A DNA stretch of 28,742 nt from JAKFWI01 sp031398975. Lineage in GTDB: Bacteria > Pseudomonadota > Alphaproteobacteria > Caulobacterales > Aquidulcibacteraceae. The notes under the pieces were generated by a model. The model saw only the letters and a program-made list of their open reading frames with translations, was not told the origin of the DNA and ran no database searches. The stretch spans positions 1 through 28,742 of the forward strand of contig JANNOI010000015.1 in the NCBI GenBank assembly GCA_031398975.1, given 5' to 3'. Below, piece by piece: positions 23,801 to 28,742 of this stretch. The number at the start of each line of letters is the position of its first letter. Positions within the stretch are counted from its first letter, which is position 1. The translations under genes and the position numbers were made by a program.

Positions 23801-24709
23801 CGACGCGATCTCCACGCCCGGCCGAATCTGGCACTGGCCACACCGCAGATCGTCGCCGAACCAGGCCGCAACCAGCATCACCGAGCGGCAATTCGGTAGG
23901 TCCCGCTCCAATTGATCGAGCGATACGAGCAGATTGGCGCGCTCTGACTCGGCGTGCACGTTCTCGAACTTCTCCTCGCCATAGCCCGAGACCCGCCGCA
24001 CCGGCTCGCTTGCATAGACGAACTCGCCGGCGCCGGGGATCAGGCACACGCCCTTGATCTGGTCCTCCATCCGCAAAAGTCCCGACGCCGCGGGGGGACG
24101 CACGACCTCGAACGACATTTGCGGCATGACATTGCCGTATTCGTCCAGCGGCAGGTCCTCGAACACGATGTAAGCGAGGTCGCGATAGGCCGGCGTATAG
24201 TCCACGCCCTCGATCGCTTCGATCAGGGGATCGCCTTCCTGGTCGGATGCGCCCTTATGAAGCCGCCATGTCACGGTAGATAGGTCAAGCTTTTCCCCGT
24301 TCGCCCAGGCGCCGGCGATGCGCGAGACCTCGCCCTCACACAAGCCAACCGCGAACGAAAGCGAATAGGTGTATTCGGTGCTTTTGCCGCCCGACCCGCC
24401 CTTGCCGCTGGACGTGCTCGAGGTCTCTTTCTTCTCCTTGAATTTCGCCGCCCAGATCACCTGCCCAGACACCCGCGCGCGCCCGAAGATCAGCGGGATC
24501 GAGGCGCCTTCGGTCGAACTCTGTATGTGGATGTCTGAAAGCTTGCGCCCCTCATAGCGCTGTGCGGAGGAGAATAACGCGTCGTCGATCCGCGAGCCGG
24601 CATAGGAGCCGACCGCGCGCCCCAGCGTAGAAGCCAGCCCCCGAAAAGCCTGCGGCGCAAGACGCGAACCGATCGCCGACCCCGCCCGGGACAGGATGAC
24701 TTGCGCCAT
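20801..24709 (-). CDS. GTA host-specificity/tail fibre protein (RcGTA gp15-like)
   Basis: The protein has 1302 residues, nearly the same length as Rhodobacter capsulatus GTA gp15. In RcGTA it forms the central baseplate spike and receptor-contacting megatron. The first 230 residues are the hub-binding N-terminal part (VILSRAGSAIG, then IPLIFGRARVSGQVIWA). The GTA-specific TIM-barrel-like domain covers about 400-700, with DWSEYH, GIDWYPPLTDWRDG and WIVELGAP segments. A phage tail domain with RPHPHFPARDDVWVDG follows, then fibronectin-like and beta-rich C-terminal segments. The start at 24709 has GGAGG upstream and lies two bases past the gp14 stop. No internal stop or frameshift is seen over 3.9 kb, which argues against a dead relic. 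Confidence 0.92.
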   Translation of the reverse strand: MAQVILSRAGSAIGSRLAPQAFRGLASTLGRAVGSYAGSRIDDALFSSAQRYEGRKLSDIHIQSSTEGASIPLIFGRARVSGQVIWAAKFKEKKETSSTSSGKGGSGGKSTEYTYSLSFAVGLCEGEVSRIAGAWANGEKLDLSTVTWRLHKGASDQEGDPLIEAIEGVDYTPAYRDLAYIVFEDLPLDEYGNVMPQMSFEVVRPPAASGLLRMEDQIKGVCLIPGAGEFVYASEPVRRVSGYGEEKFENVHAESERANLLVSLDQLERDLPNCRSVMLVAAWFGDDLRCGQCQIRPGVEIASKTTRPLTWRTGDVTRSGALLLSLNEGAPAYGGSPADASVVQAIRELKARGFKVGLYPFLLMDVPSGNGKPDPYGGQEQGAYPWRGRVTCHPAPGQANTPDKTPAAKAQIEAFFGTAAARDFSIRNTNVSYSGPDEWSFRRFLLHYAKLAQAAGGVNAFVMGSEMVGLTGVRDGAASFPGVSALQSLAGEVRAVLGAETTLTYAADWSEYHGIRPADGSGDVFFHLDPLWADAAIDVVGIDWYPPLTDWRDGDGHADQALASSIHDGAYLQGRIEAGENYDFYYPDDAARDAQARLAITDGAYGEPWVHRAKDLRAWWANAHHDRPGGVRASAPTAWTPQSKPVWIVELGAPAVDKGTNAPNRFIDPKSAESAYPPYSSGAADDLIQRRALEAYFRHWAENSLGNPTSSIYGGPMVAPEGIHVWTWDARPHPHFPARDDVWVDGSSWRLGHWLTGRAGAATLPEVVEALCARSGVSDIDVTGLSGIVTGGVFDSPFAPRAALETLMAVHDFHVVERDGVLVFEHPGAAAIASLSLDDLALGKDGRGALTRADAAEAPEETRVQFLDGAREHRVTTVSARRRDGSGVGVTTVEAALTLDPDAAEAVAERLLAQAHARRDRLSVTLPPSRLALEAGDCVAFDGLGVRGDFVILSLEEGGGRKAVLAPITARTASQLSSPTPSARSGPTTTAAPDVLILDLPPLPGEEDDERPLAAVRARPWLGTMNVLAGGDAGAATVRGSAASPAATGALQWDLYAGPLHRWDEGNVTRITLYEASLESVDAASLLAGANVFAVQGANGAWEILQARQATLVGDNTYELRGLLRGLQGTQGAMANPVAAGARIVKLDSRLVRLDMRDYEIGAPMVWGAALAGRTLLDASATTVEAVWRKIWARPFSLVHLRSARLSDGGVRVSWVRRTRRGGDAWNSAETPLGEESEAYRVEILAGGAVARTVETQQPSYTYAGADLTADLGASATHFTVRVAQLSATYGAGASAESTIWL

Positions 24710-24711
24710 GC

Positions 24712-25146
24712 TCAAACCTCCGGAAACGCAAAAGCTGCGCCGATCCGCGTGCGCCAGTAGGCGCCGAGGCGGCTTTCGATCACCGCGCGCCCCCAATAGG
24801 CGTGCAGGATGCGGTCATGCTCCACAAGGATCGCGGCGTGTTTCATCGGCGCCGCGCGCGCCATCCGGAACAAGAGCACGTCGCCCGGCCTTGCCGCCTC
24901 AGACTCGATTTCGACCAGATTACGCCGCGCCGCCTCGAGCAGCGTCTCGGCGCCGGCGCGCTCGGCCCAGTCGGGCGTGTAGGGCGGGAGCGCTTCCGGC
25001 TCCGCCCCATAAAGCGCACGCCACACCCCGCGCACGAGGCCCAGACAATCGCAGCCCCGGCCCTTCTCGCTCGCCTGATGTTGGTAGGGCGTGCCAAGCC
25101 AGCCCCGCGCCTCCGCGACGATCGCCGCGCGGGTTATCGTGCGCAT
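24712..25146 (-). CDS. GTA cell-wall peptidase, NlpC/P60 family (RcGTA gp14-like)
   Basis: This 144-residue NlpC/P60 peptidase opens peptidoglycan during DNA delivery in RcGTA. The catalytic Cys34 lies in GCDCLGLVRG, His103 in KHAAILVEH, and the third residue is His115 in ILHAYW. ARGWLGTPYQHQ at the N-terminus and ARPGDVLLFRM before the histidine are typical. The ATG overlaps the gp13 stop by one base (TGATG), so it is coupled. A start four codons further upstream is possible but less likely. The catalytic triad is intact. Confidence 0.93.
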   Translation of the reverse strand: MRTITRAAIVAEARGWLGTPYQHQASEKGRGCDCLGLVRGVWRALYGAEPEALPPYTPDWAERAGAETLLEAARRNLVEIESEAARPGDVLLFRMARAAPMKHAAILVEHDRILHAYWGRAVIESRLGAYWRTRIGAAFAFPEV

Positions 25147-26018
25147 CAGTCCTTCCACCGCGAGCCCCCGTCCATATCGTCCTCGGACGGTCCCGCTTGC
25201 ACGGCGTCGTTGCCCACCATGTGGGGGAAGCCTCTGAAGTTCTGCACGTTGTCAAACTTGACGCGGCAGGTGTCGAAGCGCTTGTCACACCCGACGGTGA
25301 GGGTGAACGTGTCCCCCGCTATGACCGCGCGGGCGGCCTCGATTTCGATCGTAACGACCGCCCCGGAGACCCGATGACGGGCCACGATCGAAGTCTGCCC
25401 GTCGCCCCATGTCAGCACGCCCCGCGCGAACGCGCCTGCGGCGAAGCCCTCTAAGCCCTCCGCTTCGAACGCTGCAGCGCCTGTCAGGCGCGCCACACGC
25501 CCGGACCCCCGCCGCGCCGGCTGGGTGAGGTCCGCCCCGCAGCGGCCGTCTCCGAGTTCGGCGTCGCAAAACCGCGAGAACACCCGCCCTGAAGTCGCGT
25601 CAAGCGGGGCCTGCAATCCCCGCAATTCCGCGCTGAACCCAAACTCGGCGCGCTTGATCTCACCCAGACGGCCGGCGAACAGGCGCACCCGCCGCTCCGG
25701 CGCACGCCAGTCCGCACGCCAGACATCGACGCGCGCGCCGTCCCACGCCCCCTGCGCAATGTCAGCCGGCGCGATGCGATCGCTGCGCAGCGCCCCCTCG
25801 ATCTCGGCCGTATCGATCTCGAGATCGCGCGTCTTTTCCATGGCGCCCGCCGCAAGGCCGCTCTCGGCCTGAAAGACGAGCCCGTCCACAGTCAGATCGC
25901 GGTCATGGTCGGTGAAACCGAAAACCTGGCCGTCCTTGCGCTCGACGCGCCACAGGTGGCAGAGCGTCGTGAGACCGGACGTAAGGCTTTCAGAAAGTGC
26001 TGAAGGGATGGCGCGCAT
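25146..26018 (-). CDS. GTA baseplate hub protein (RcGTA gp13-like, DUF2163)
   Basis: The 290-residue protein matches the DUF2163 / BR0599-type family that forms the hub in RcGTA, where an iron-sulfur cluster has been described. Four cysteines are placed to serve as ligands: C151 and C160 in FCDAELGDGRC, and C244 and C251 in GCDKRFDTC. The signature NFRGFPHM (260-267) follows. TDHDRDLTVDG near residues 36-46 is the usual N-terminal family motif. The start overlaps the gp12 stop by one base. All ligand positions are intact, supporting a working protein. Confidence 0.92.
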   Translation of the reverse strand: MRAIPSALSESLTSGLTTLCHLWRVERKDGQVFGFTDHDRDLTVDGLVFQAESGLAAGAMEKTRDLEIDTAEIEGALRSDRIAPADIAQGAWDGARVDVWRADWRAPERRVRLFAGRLGEIKRAEFGFSAELRGLQAPLDATSGRVFSRFCDAELGDGRCGADLTQPARRGSGRVARLTGAAAFEAEGLEGFAAGAFARGVLTWGDGQTSIVARHRVSGAVVTIEIEAARAVIAGDTFTLTVGCDKRFDTCRVKFDNVQNFRGFPHMVGNDAVQAGPSEDDMDGGSRWKD

Positions 26019-26650
26019 CAGAGTTTGATCTCGATCAGCGGGATCGACGCCACCTTCCCGGCGCCGAACGCCTCGAGCGTCGCCTCGATATGGTCGGTGT
26101 CGAACCGGACCGGGGTGTCGAAGGCGAAGCCCGCCGTCACCGCAGCGCCGCTTGCAGGCGCGGCCGTCAAGCGCACCAGCCCCTCCGCGGGATCGACGCT
26201 GAACGCCCCGGCCGCAAGCTCTACCCCGCCCACCGCTACGCGCAGCGAACCCTCCACCGGCTTTTGAATGGCGCGCGCATATTCATAGAGCCCAGACTCG
26301 TAGGTCTTCTTCAGCGCAAAGGACGTCGCCACGCCGTTACCGACTCCAAGCGCCTGATCCTGCGGCCCCGGCGCCCGCGAGGGCGGCCCGGAGCGCCAGT
26401 CGGTAAAGTCGCGGAAGCGGAACCCGTGCAGCCGCCCGCGCCGCGCCTCGAAAAACGCGATCACCGCGTGGAGATCATCGAGAGAGCGCACCGCGCCCGC
26501 CAAGTCATAGCGCCGCCGCCCGTGTGCCCAGGGCGTGTTGCGCTCCTCCCGGCCCGAGCCGAGTGTGACGATCTCGGTGCGCCGCTCGGGTCCCGCCTTC
26601 GCGCCGAAAGCGATCGTGAGGGGGAACGAAGTCTCGTGGAAGGCATCCAT
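26018..26650 (-). CDS. GTA distal tail protein (RcGTA gp12-like, DUF2460)
   Basis: The 210-residue protein belongs to the DUF2460 (TIGR02217) family, the ring joining tail tube and baseplate hub in RcGTA. Family marks are FHETSFPL at the N-terminus, TEIVTLGSGREERNTPWAHG, RRRYDLA, the FEARRGRLHGFRFRDFTDW block and the C-terminal PVRFDTDHIE. The ATG at 26650 lies one base after the gp8 stop. In the RcGTA order this position should be preceded by gp9, gp10, gp10.1 and gp11, none of which is present. If this protein is used, its tube partner must come from elsewhere. Confidence 0.93.
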   Translation of the reverse strand: MDAFHETSFPLTIAFGAKAGPERRTEIVTLGSGREERNTPWAHGRRRYDLAGAVRSLDDLHAVIAFFEARRGRLHGFRFRDFTDWRSGPPSRAPGPQDQALGVGNGVATSFALKKTYESGLYEYARAIQKPVEGSLRVAVGGVELAAGAFSVDPAEGLVRLTAAPASGAAVTAGFAFDTPVRFDTDHIEATLEAFGAGKVASIPLIEIKL

Positions 26651-26651
26651 G

Positions 26652-27059
26652 TCAGAGCGCCTCCGTGATCGCGCGCAGCCGCACCACCCCATGCGTGGTT
26701 CGTCCGTCGGCGTCGCGGAACACGTCGCTGAACGTCACGTACAACAGCACGAGGCGCCGGCCCGTTACGCTCAGCGGCTGGTCGTGCAGCGCGTCGCGCA
26801 AAGCGGCCACGATCCCCAGCGCCTCCGCACGCCCCCCGTACCGGGACCAGACATGGAGCGTCACGACATGCTCGAGCGCTTCGGCCCCGGCCGCGTCTCC
26901 CGGTTGCGTCTCGACACGGCCCAGAGTCACGAACGGATAGAGCGCGTCCGGCGGGCGTTCGTCATAGAGGCGGGCCGGGGAACCCAACAGGGCCTGCACG
27001 CCGGGCGCCGCGGCCGCCGCCGCGCGTAGTGCGGCCAACAAAGCGCGCTCCGTACTCAT
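26652..27059 (-). CDS. GTA tail terminator-like protein (RcGTA gp8-like, DUF3168)
   Basis: The 135-residue protein is of the DUF3168 family, which includes the tail terminator at the head-tail interface. The pattern is a helical N-terminus (ALLAALRAAAAAAPGVQALL), then DERPPDALYPFVTLG, an HVVTLHVWSRYGG strand, and a helix with ALRDALHDQPL. The start overlaps the gp7 stop by four bases (ATGA). It is the last head-proximal gene before the missing tail block. Confidence 0.88.
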   Translation of the reverse strand: MSTERALLAALRAAAAAAPGVQALLGSPARLYDERPPDALYPFVTLGRVETQPGDAAGAEALEHVVTLHVWSRYGGRAEALGIVAALRDALHDQPLSVTGRRLVLLYVTFSDVFRDADGRTTHGVVRLRAITEAL

Positions 27060-27382
27060 GGCGTTTCCTCCTCGCAGGCAAGCAATAGCCGCCCCGCCTC
27101 CCGCACGGGCGAGACATGCTTCACCCGAAGGTCACGGCCGTTCAGCCGTACGCGCCAGCCGCGCGCGATGTCGGACCGCGTACGGATCTCGAGCGTGTGG
27201 GGCGTCTTCGCCGTCAGGCCGTCATGGGCCGCCTCCTCGCTCGTGGCGCCGGCCTTCACTTCGGCCCAAACATCGGCCACCGGCAGCCAAGTCAGCTCGA
27301 AGCCGCCCAAATCGTCGCTGGCGCGCTGGGGACGGGCGAGGCCGACGCGCACTCGCAGCCGCCCGATCGGATCGGGGCTCAC
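27056..27382 (-). CDS. GTA head-tail adaptor (RcGTA gp7-like)
   Basis: The 108-residue protein is of the phage head-tail adaptor (head closure) type. Features are RLRVRVGLARP, then GFELTWLPVADVWAEVKAG and LEIRTRSDIARGWRVRLNGR with the R-I-x-x-I-R-x-H-like region near the C-terminus (DLRVKHVSPV). It starts with GTG, overlapping the gp6 stop as GTGA. The short length fits the family (about 105-115). The call rests on both sequence pattern and position. Confidence 0.85.
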   Translation of the reverse strand: MSPDPIGRLRVRVGLARPQRASDDLGGFELTWLPVADVWAEVKAGATSEEAAHDGLTAKTPHTLEIRTRSDIARGWRVRLNGRDLRVKHVSPVREAGRLLLACEEETP

Positions 27383-27930
27383 AACCGCACGCGGATATAG
27401 GGTGCCATCAGCGCGCGCGCGGCCTCCGGCAGGGGCGTGAAGCCGGTGCGGTTCTCATAGGCGGCAGCGAGAAGAAGGCGCATGGCCAAAAGCAGCGGCT
27501 CGGGCGTGTCTGCGCCCGTGTCGCCGAAGCCTGCGCTGTATTCCACTTCGATCGCGGCCGCCCGCTGCGCGGGCGCTGGCGGCGCCGTATTGAAAAGCAA
27601 ACGCCCACCCGCGGCGAGCGTATAGTGCGTCACCTCGATCGCGGCGAGCGCCCCTCCGCGCTCCGCGACGCGCACGTTATGAACGGCGGTGACAGGCCCC
27701 AGACTTAGAGAGACGCAGCCCGCCGCATCGAAGCGCCACCCATCCGCGGTCTCCACCACGCGCCGCGTGATGAAAGCAAGCCCCGTGAAAGCCTCCGCCG
27801 TTTCGCGCGCGGCGCGGATAAGGTACGTCAGGATTTCATCTTCGGCGGCGTCTTCGAGGCGCAGATAGGCCTTCGCCGCGCTGAGACTGAGCGGCTCGAC
27901 GGCAGGCGCGGTTATGACGGTGATCGACAT
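27379..27930 (-). CDS. GTA head-tail connector (RcGTA gp6-like)
   Basis: The 183-residue protein is of the phiE125 gp8 / head-tail connector type, which sits under the portal. The N-terminal region has PLSLSAAKAYLRLEDAAEDE and ILTYLIRAARETAEAFTGLA, a helical pair typical of this family. A beta-rich middle follows, then PLLLAMRLLLAAAYENRTGF. The ATG at 27930 is preferred to the GTG directly before it. It is 51 bases after the capsid stop, with a strong hairpin between. Confidence 0.88.
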   Translation of the reverse strand: MSITVITAPAVEPLSLSAAKAYLRLEDAAEDEILTYLIRAARETAEAFTGLAFITRRVVETADGWRFDAAGCVSLSLGPVTAVHNVRVAERGGALAAIEVTHYTLAAGGRLLFNTAPPAPAQRAAAIEVEYSAGFGDTGADTPEPLLLAMRLLLAAAYENRTGFTPLPEAARALMAPYIRVRL

Positions 27931-27952
27931 CACAAACCCCGATCGGGAAAAG

Positions 27953-27976
27953 CGGCCCCGACGCGCGCCGGGGCCG
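27953..27976 (-). terminator. Hairpin with short T run after the capsid gene
   Basis: CGGCCCCG (27953-27960) and CGGGGCCG (27969-27976) form a perfect 8-base stem with an 8-base loop. On the minus strand it is followed by GCTTTTCCC, a weak T tract. It lies between the capsid stop (27982) and gp6. It may be a leaky terminator or an mRNA-stabilising hairpin that keeps capsid levels above those of connector genes. The T run is too short for a confident full terminator. Confidence 0.45.
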
Positions 27977-27981
27977 GGGTT

Positions 27982-28742
27982 TCAGGAGGCGGCGAACTTC
28001 AGGAGCTTCAGCGCGTCGAAATTCTGCACGCCGCCTCCGACGCGCTTGGTGACGTAGAAGAGGACATAGGGCTTGGCGGAATAGGGATCGCGCAGCACCC
28101 GCACACCGACGCGGTCGACAACCAGATAGCCGCGATTGAAATCGCCGAAAGCGATGGAGTACGTATCCGTGGCGATATCCGGCATGTGTTCGACTTCGAT
28201 CACCGGGAAACCCAGCAGCGTCGCTTTCGACTCCGCCGACAGTGCCGGCTGCCAAAGATAATTTCCCTGACCGTCCTTGAATTTCCGAACTGTGCTCTGG
28301 GTCTTGCGGTTCATCGCCCAGAGAGCATTCTGGCGATAGCCGCTCTTGAGAATATAGGCCAGGTCCACCAGCTTGTCGGCAGGATTGGCGGCCGGAAAGG
28401 CGCCGGCCGTGCCGGTCGCGGCATAGCCGAGACTGCCCCAGGCCCATGAGGCATCCGCCACATTACTGTAGGCGAGAAACCCCTTGGGCTTGTTGGTGCC
28501 ATTGCCGGTGACGAAGGCCGCGCTTTCCTGCTCTGCAAACGCCTGTTGGACCTCTTCCGCCAGCCAGCCCTCCAGGTTGACTGCGGCATCGTCGAGCAGC
28601 GCCTGGGTGGCGGCCGGCATCGCGTAGAGCTCCATGGCTGCGAACTGCAGTTCCGCCAGTGTCGGCGCGGCGGTCTCGGGCCGCGCCGCTGTTTCACCAA
28701 CCCAGCCGGTCATGGCACCGGTGATGGCGAAGGGTTTCTTGT
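27982..28742 (-). CDS. GTA major capsid protein, HK97 fold (RcGTA gp5-like), N-terminus beyond window
   Basis: The frame stays open through the window edge, so the start and the N-terminal part are missing; about 253 residues are seen. HK97-type capsid features are ATQALLDDAAVNLEGWLAEE (the spine-helix region), AFVTGNGTNKPKGFL, WAMNRKTQSTVRKFKDGQG with YLWQP, TLLGFPVIEVEHMPDI and SIAFGDFNRGYLVVDR near the C-terminus. These are strong family marks. In RcGTA the portal, protease and terminase genes lie upstream and would be outside this window. Confidence 0.93.
   Translation of the reverse strand, partial: KKPFAITGAMTGWVGETAARPETAAPTLAELQFAAMELYAMPAATQALLDDAAVNLEGWLAEEVQQAFAEQESAAFVTGNGTNKPKGFLAYSNVADASWAWGSLGYAATGTAGAFPAANPADKLVDLAYILKSGYRQNALWAMNRKTQSTVRKFKDGQGNYLWQPALSAESKATLLGFPVIEVEHMPDIATDTYSIAFGDFNRGYLVVDRVGVRVLRDPYSAKPYVLFYVTKRVGGGVQNFDALKLLKFAAS

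Noticed and set aside
1..28742. tRNA genes, rRNA genes, CRISPR arrays
   Set aside because: Read by eye, no cloverleaf with a TTCGANTC-type arm, no rRNA segment and no regularly spaced repeats were found.

Overview
The window looks like chromosomal DNA from a GC-rich alphaproteobacterium. It has the Rhodobacter-type gene transfer agent (GTA) structural genes, a CcmI/E/F/H (CycH/J/K/L) cytochrome c maturation operon, and dense operons full of ATGA/GTGA overlaps. The exact family cannot be fixed from sequence alone. Evidence here is from reading the sequence and recognising families; no database search was run.

Layout. (1) 1-2800: an accessory patch. It holds the right end of an IS481-family insertion sequence next to a palindromic CTAG-bounded repeat. 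A membrane-anchored TIR protein follows, then three tandem relatives of a secreted MORN-repeat protein: one decayed, one intact, one a short remnant. (2) 2800-5040, minus strand: an unrecognised 3-TM membrane protein and undecaprenyl-diphosphatase (uppP). (3) 5190-12250, plus strand: gltD and gltB (NADPH-glutamate synthase, overlapping by ATGA) and a FieF-like cation efflux protein. (4) 12250-13860: a gamma-class carbonic anhydrase-like protein (minus), a structured non-coding segment ending in a strong intrinsic terminator, and a PhoH-like ATPase (plus). (5) 13876-19850, minus strand: one probable transcription unit, PepSY protein - OmpR-type regulator - sensor kinase - ccmI - ccmE - ccmF - ccmH. 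It is headed by an 11-bp-spaced direct repeat that looks like an autoregulatory PhoP-type box. (6) 19853-20734, minus: a CbpA-like DnaJ co-chaperone. (7) 20801-28742, minus: the GTA structural cluster running capsid (gp5, cut by the window end), gp6, gp7, gp8, gp12, gp13, gp14, gp15.

The most striking point is the GTA cluster. In the Rhodobacter capsulatus order, the major tail protein (gp9), the gp10/gp10.1 proteins and the tape measure (gp11) lie between gp8 and gp12. Here gp8 ends one base before the gp12 start codon, so all of these are absent at this site. Every neighbouring gene is open and tightly coupled. Either the tail tube and tape measure are encoded elsewhere, or this lineage keeps a head-plus-baseplate cassette without its own tail at this locus.

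Other points of interest are the TIR/MORN pair with decaying duplicates, the structured RNA candidate before phoH, and a predicted near-leaderless promoter for the two-component/cytochrome c operon.
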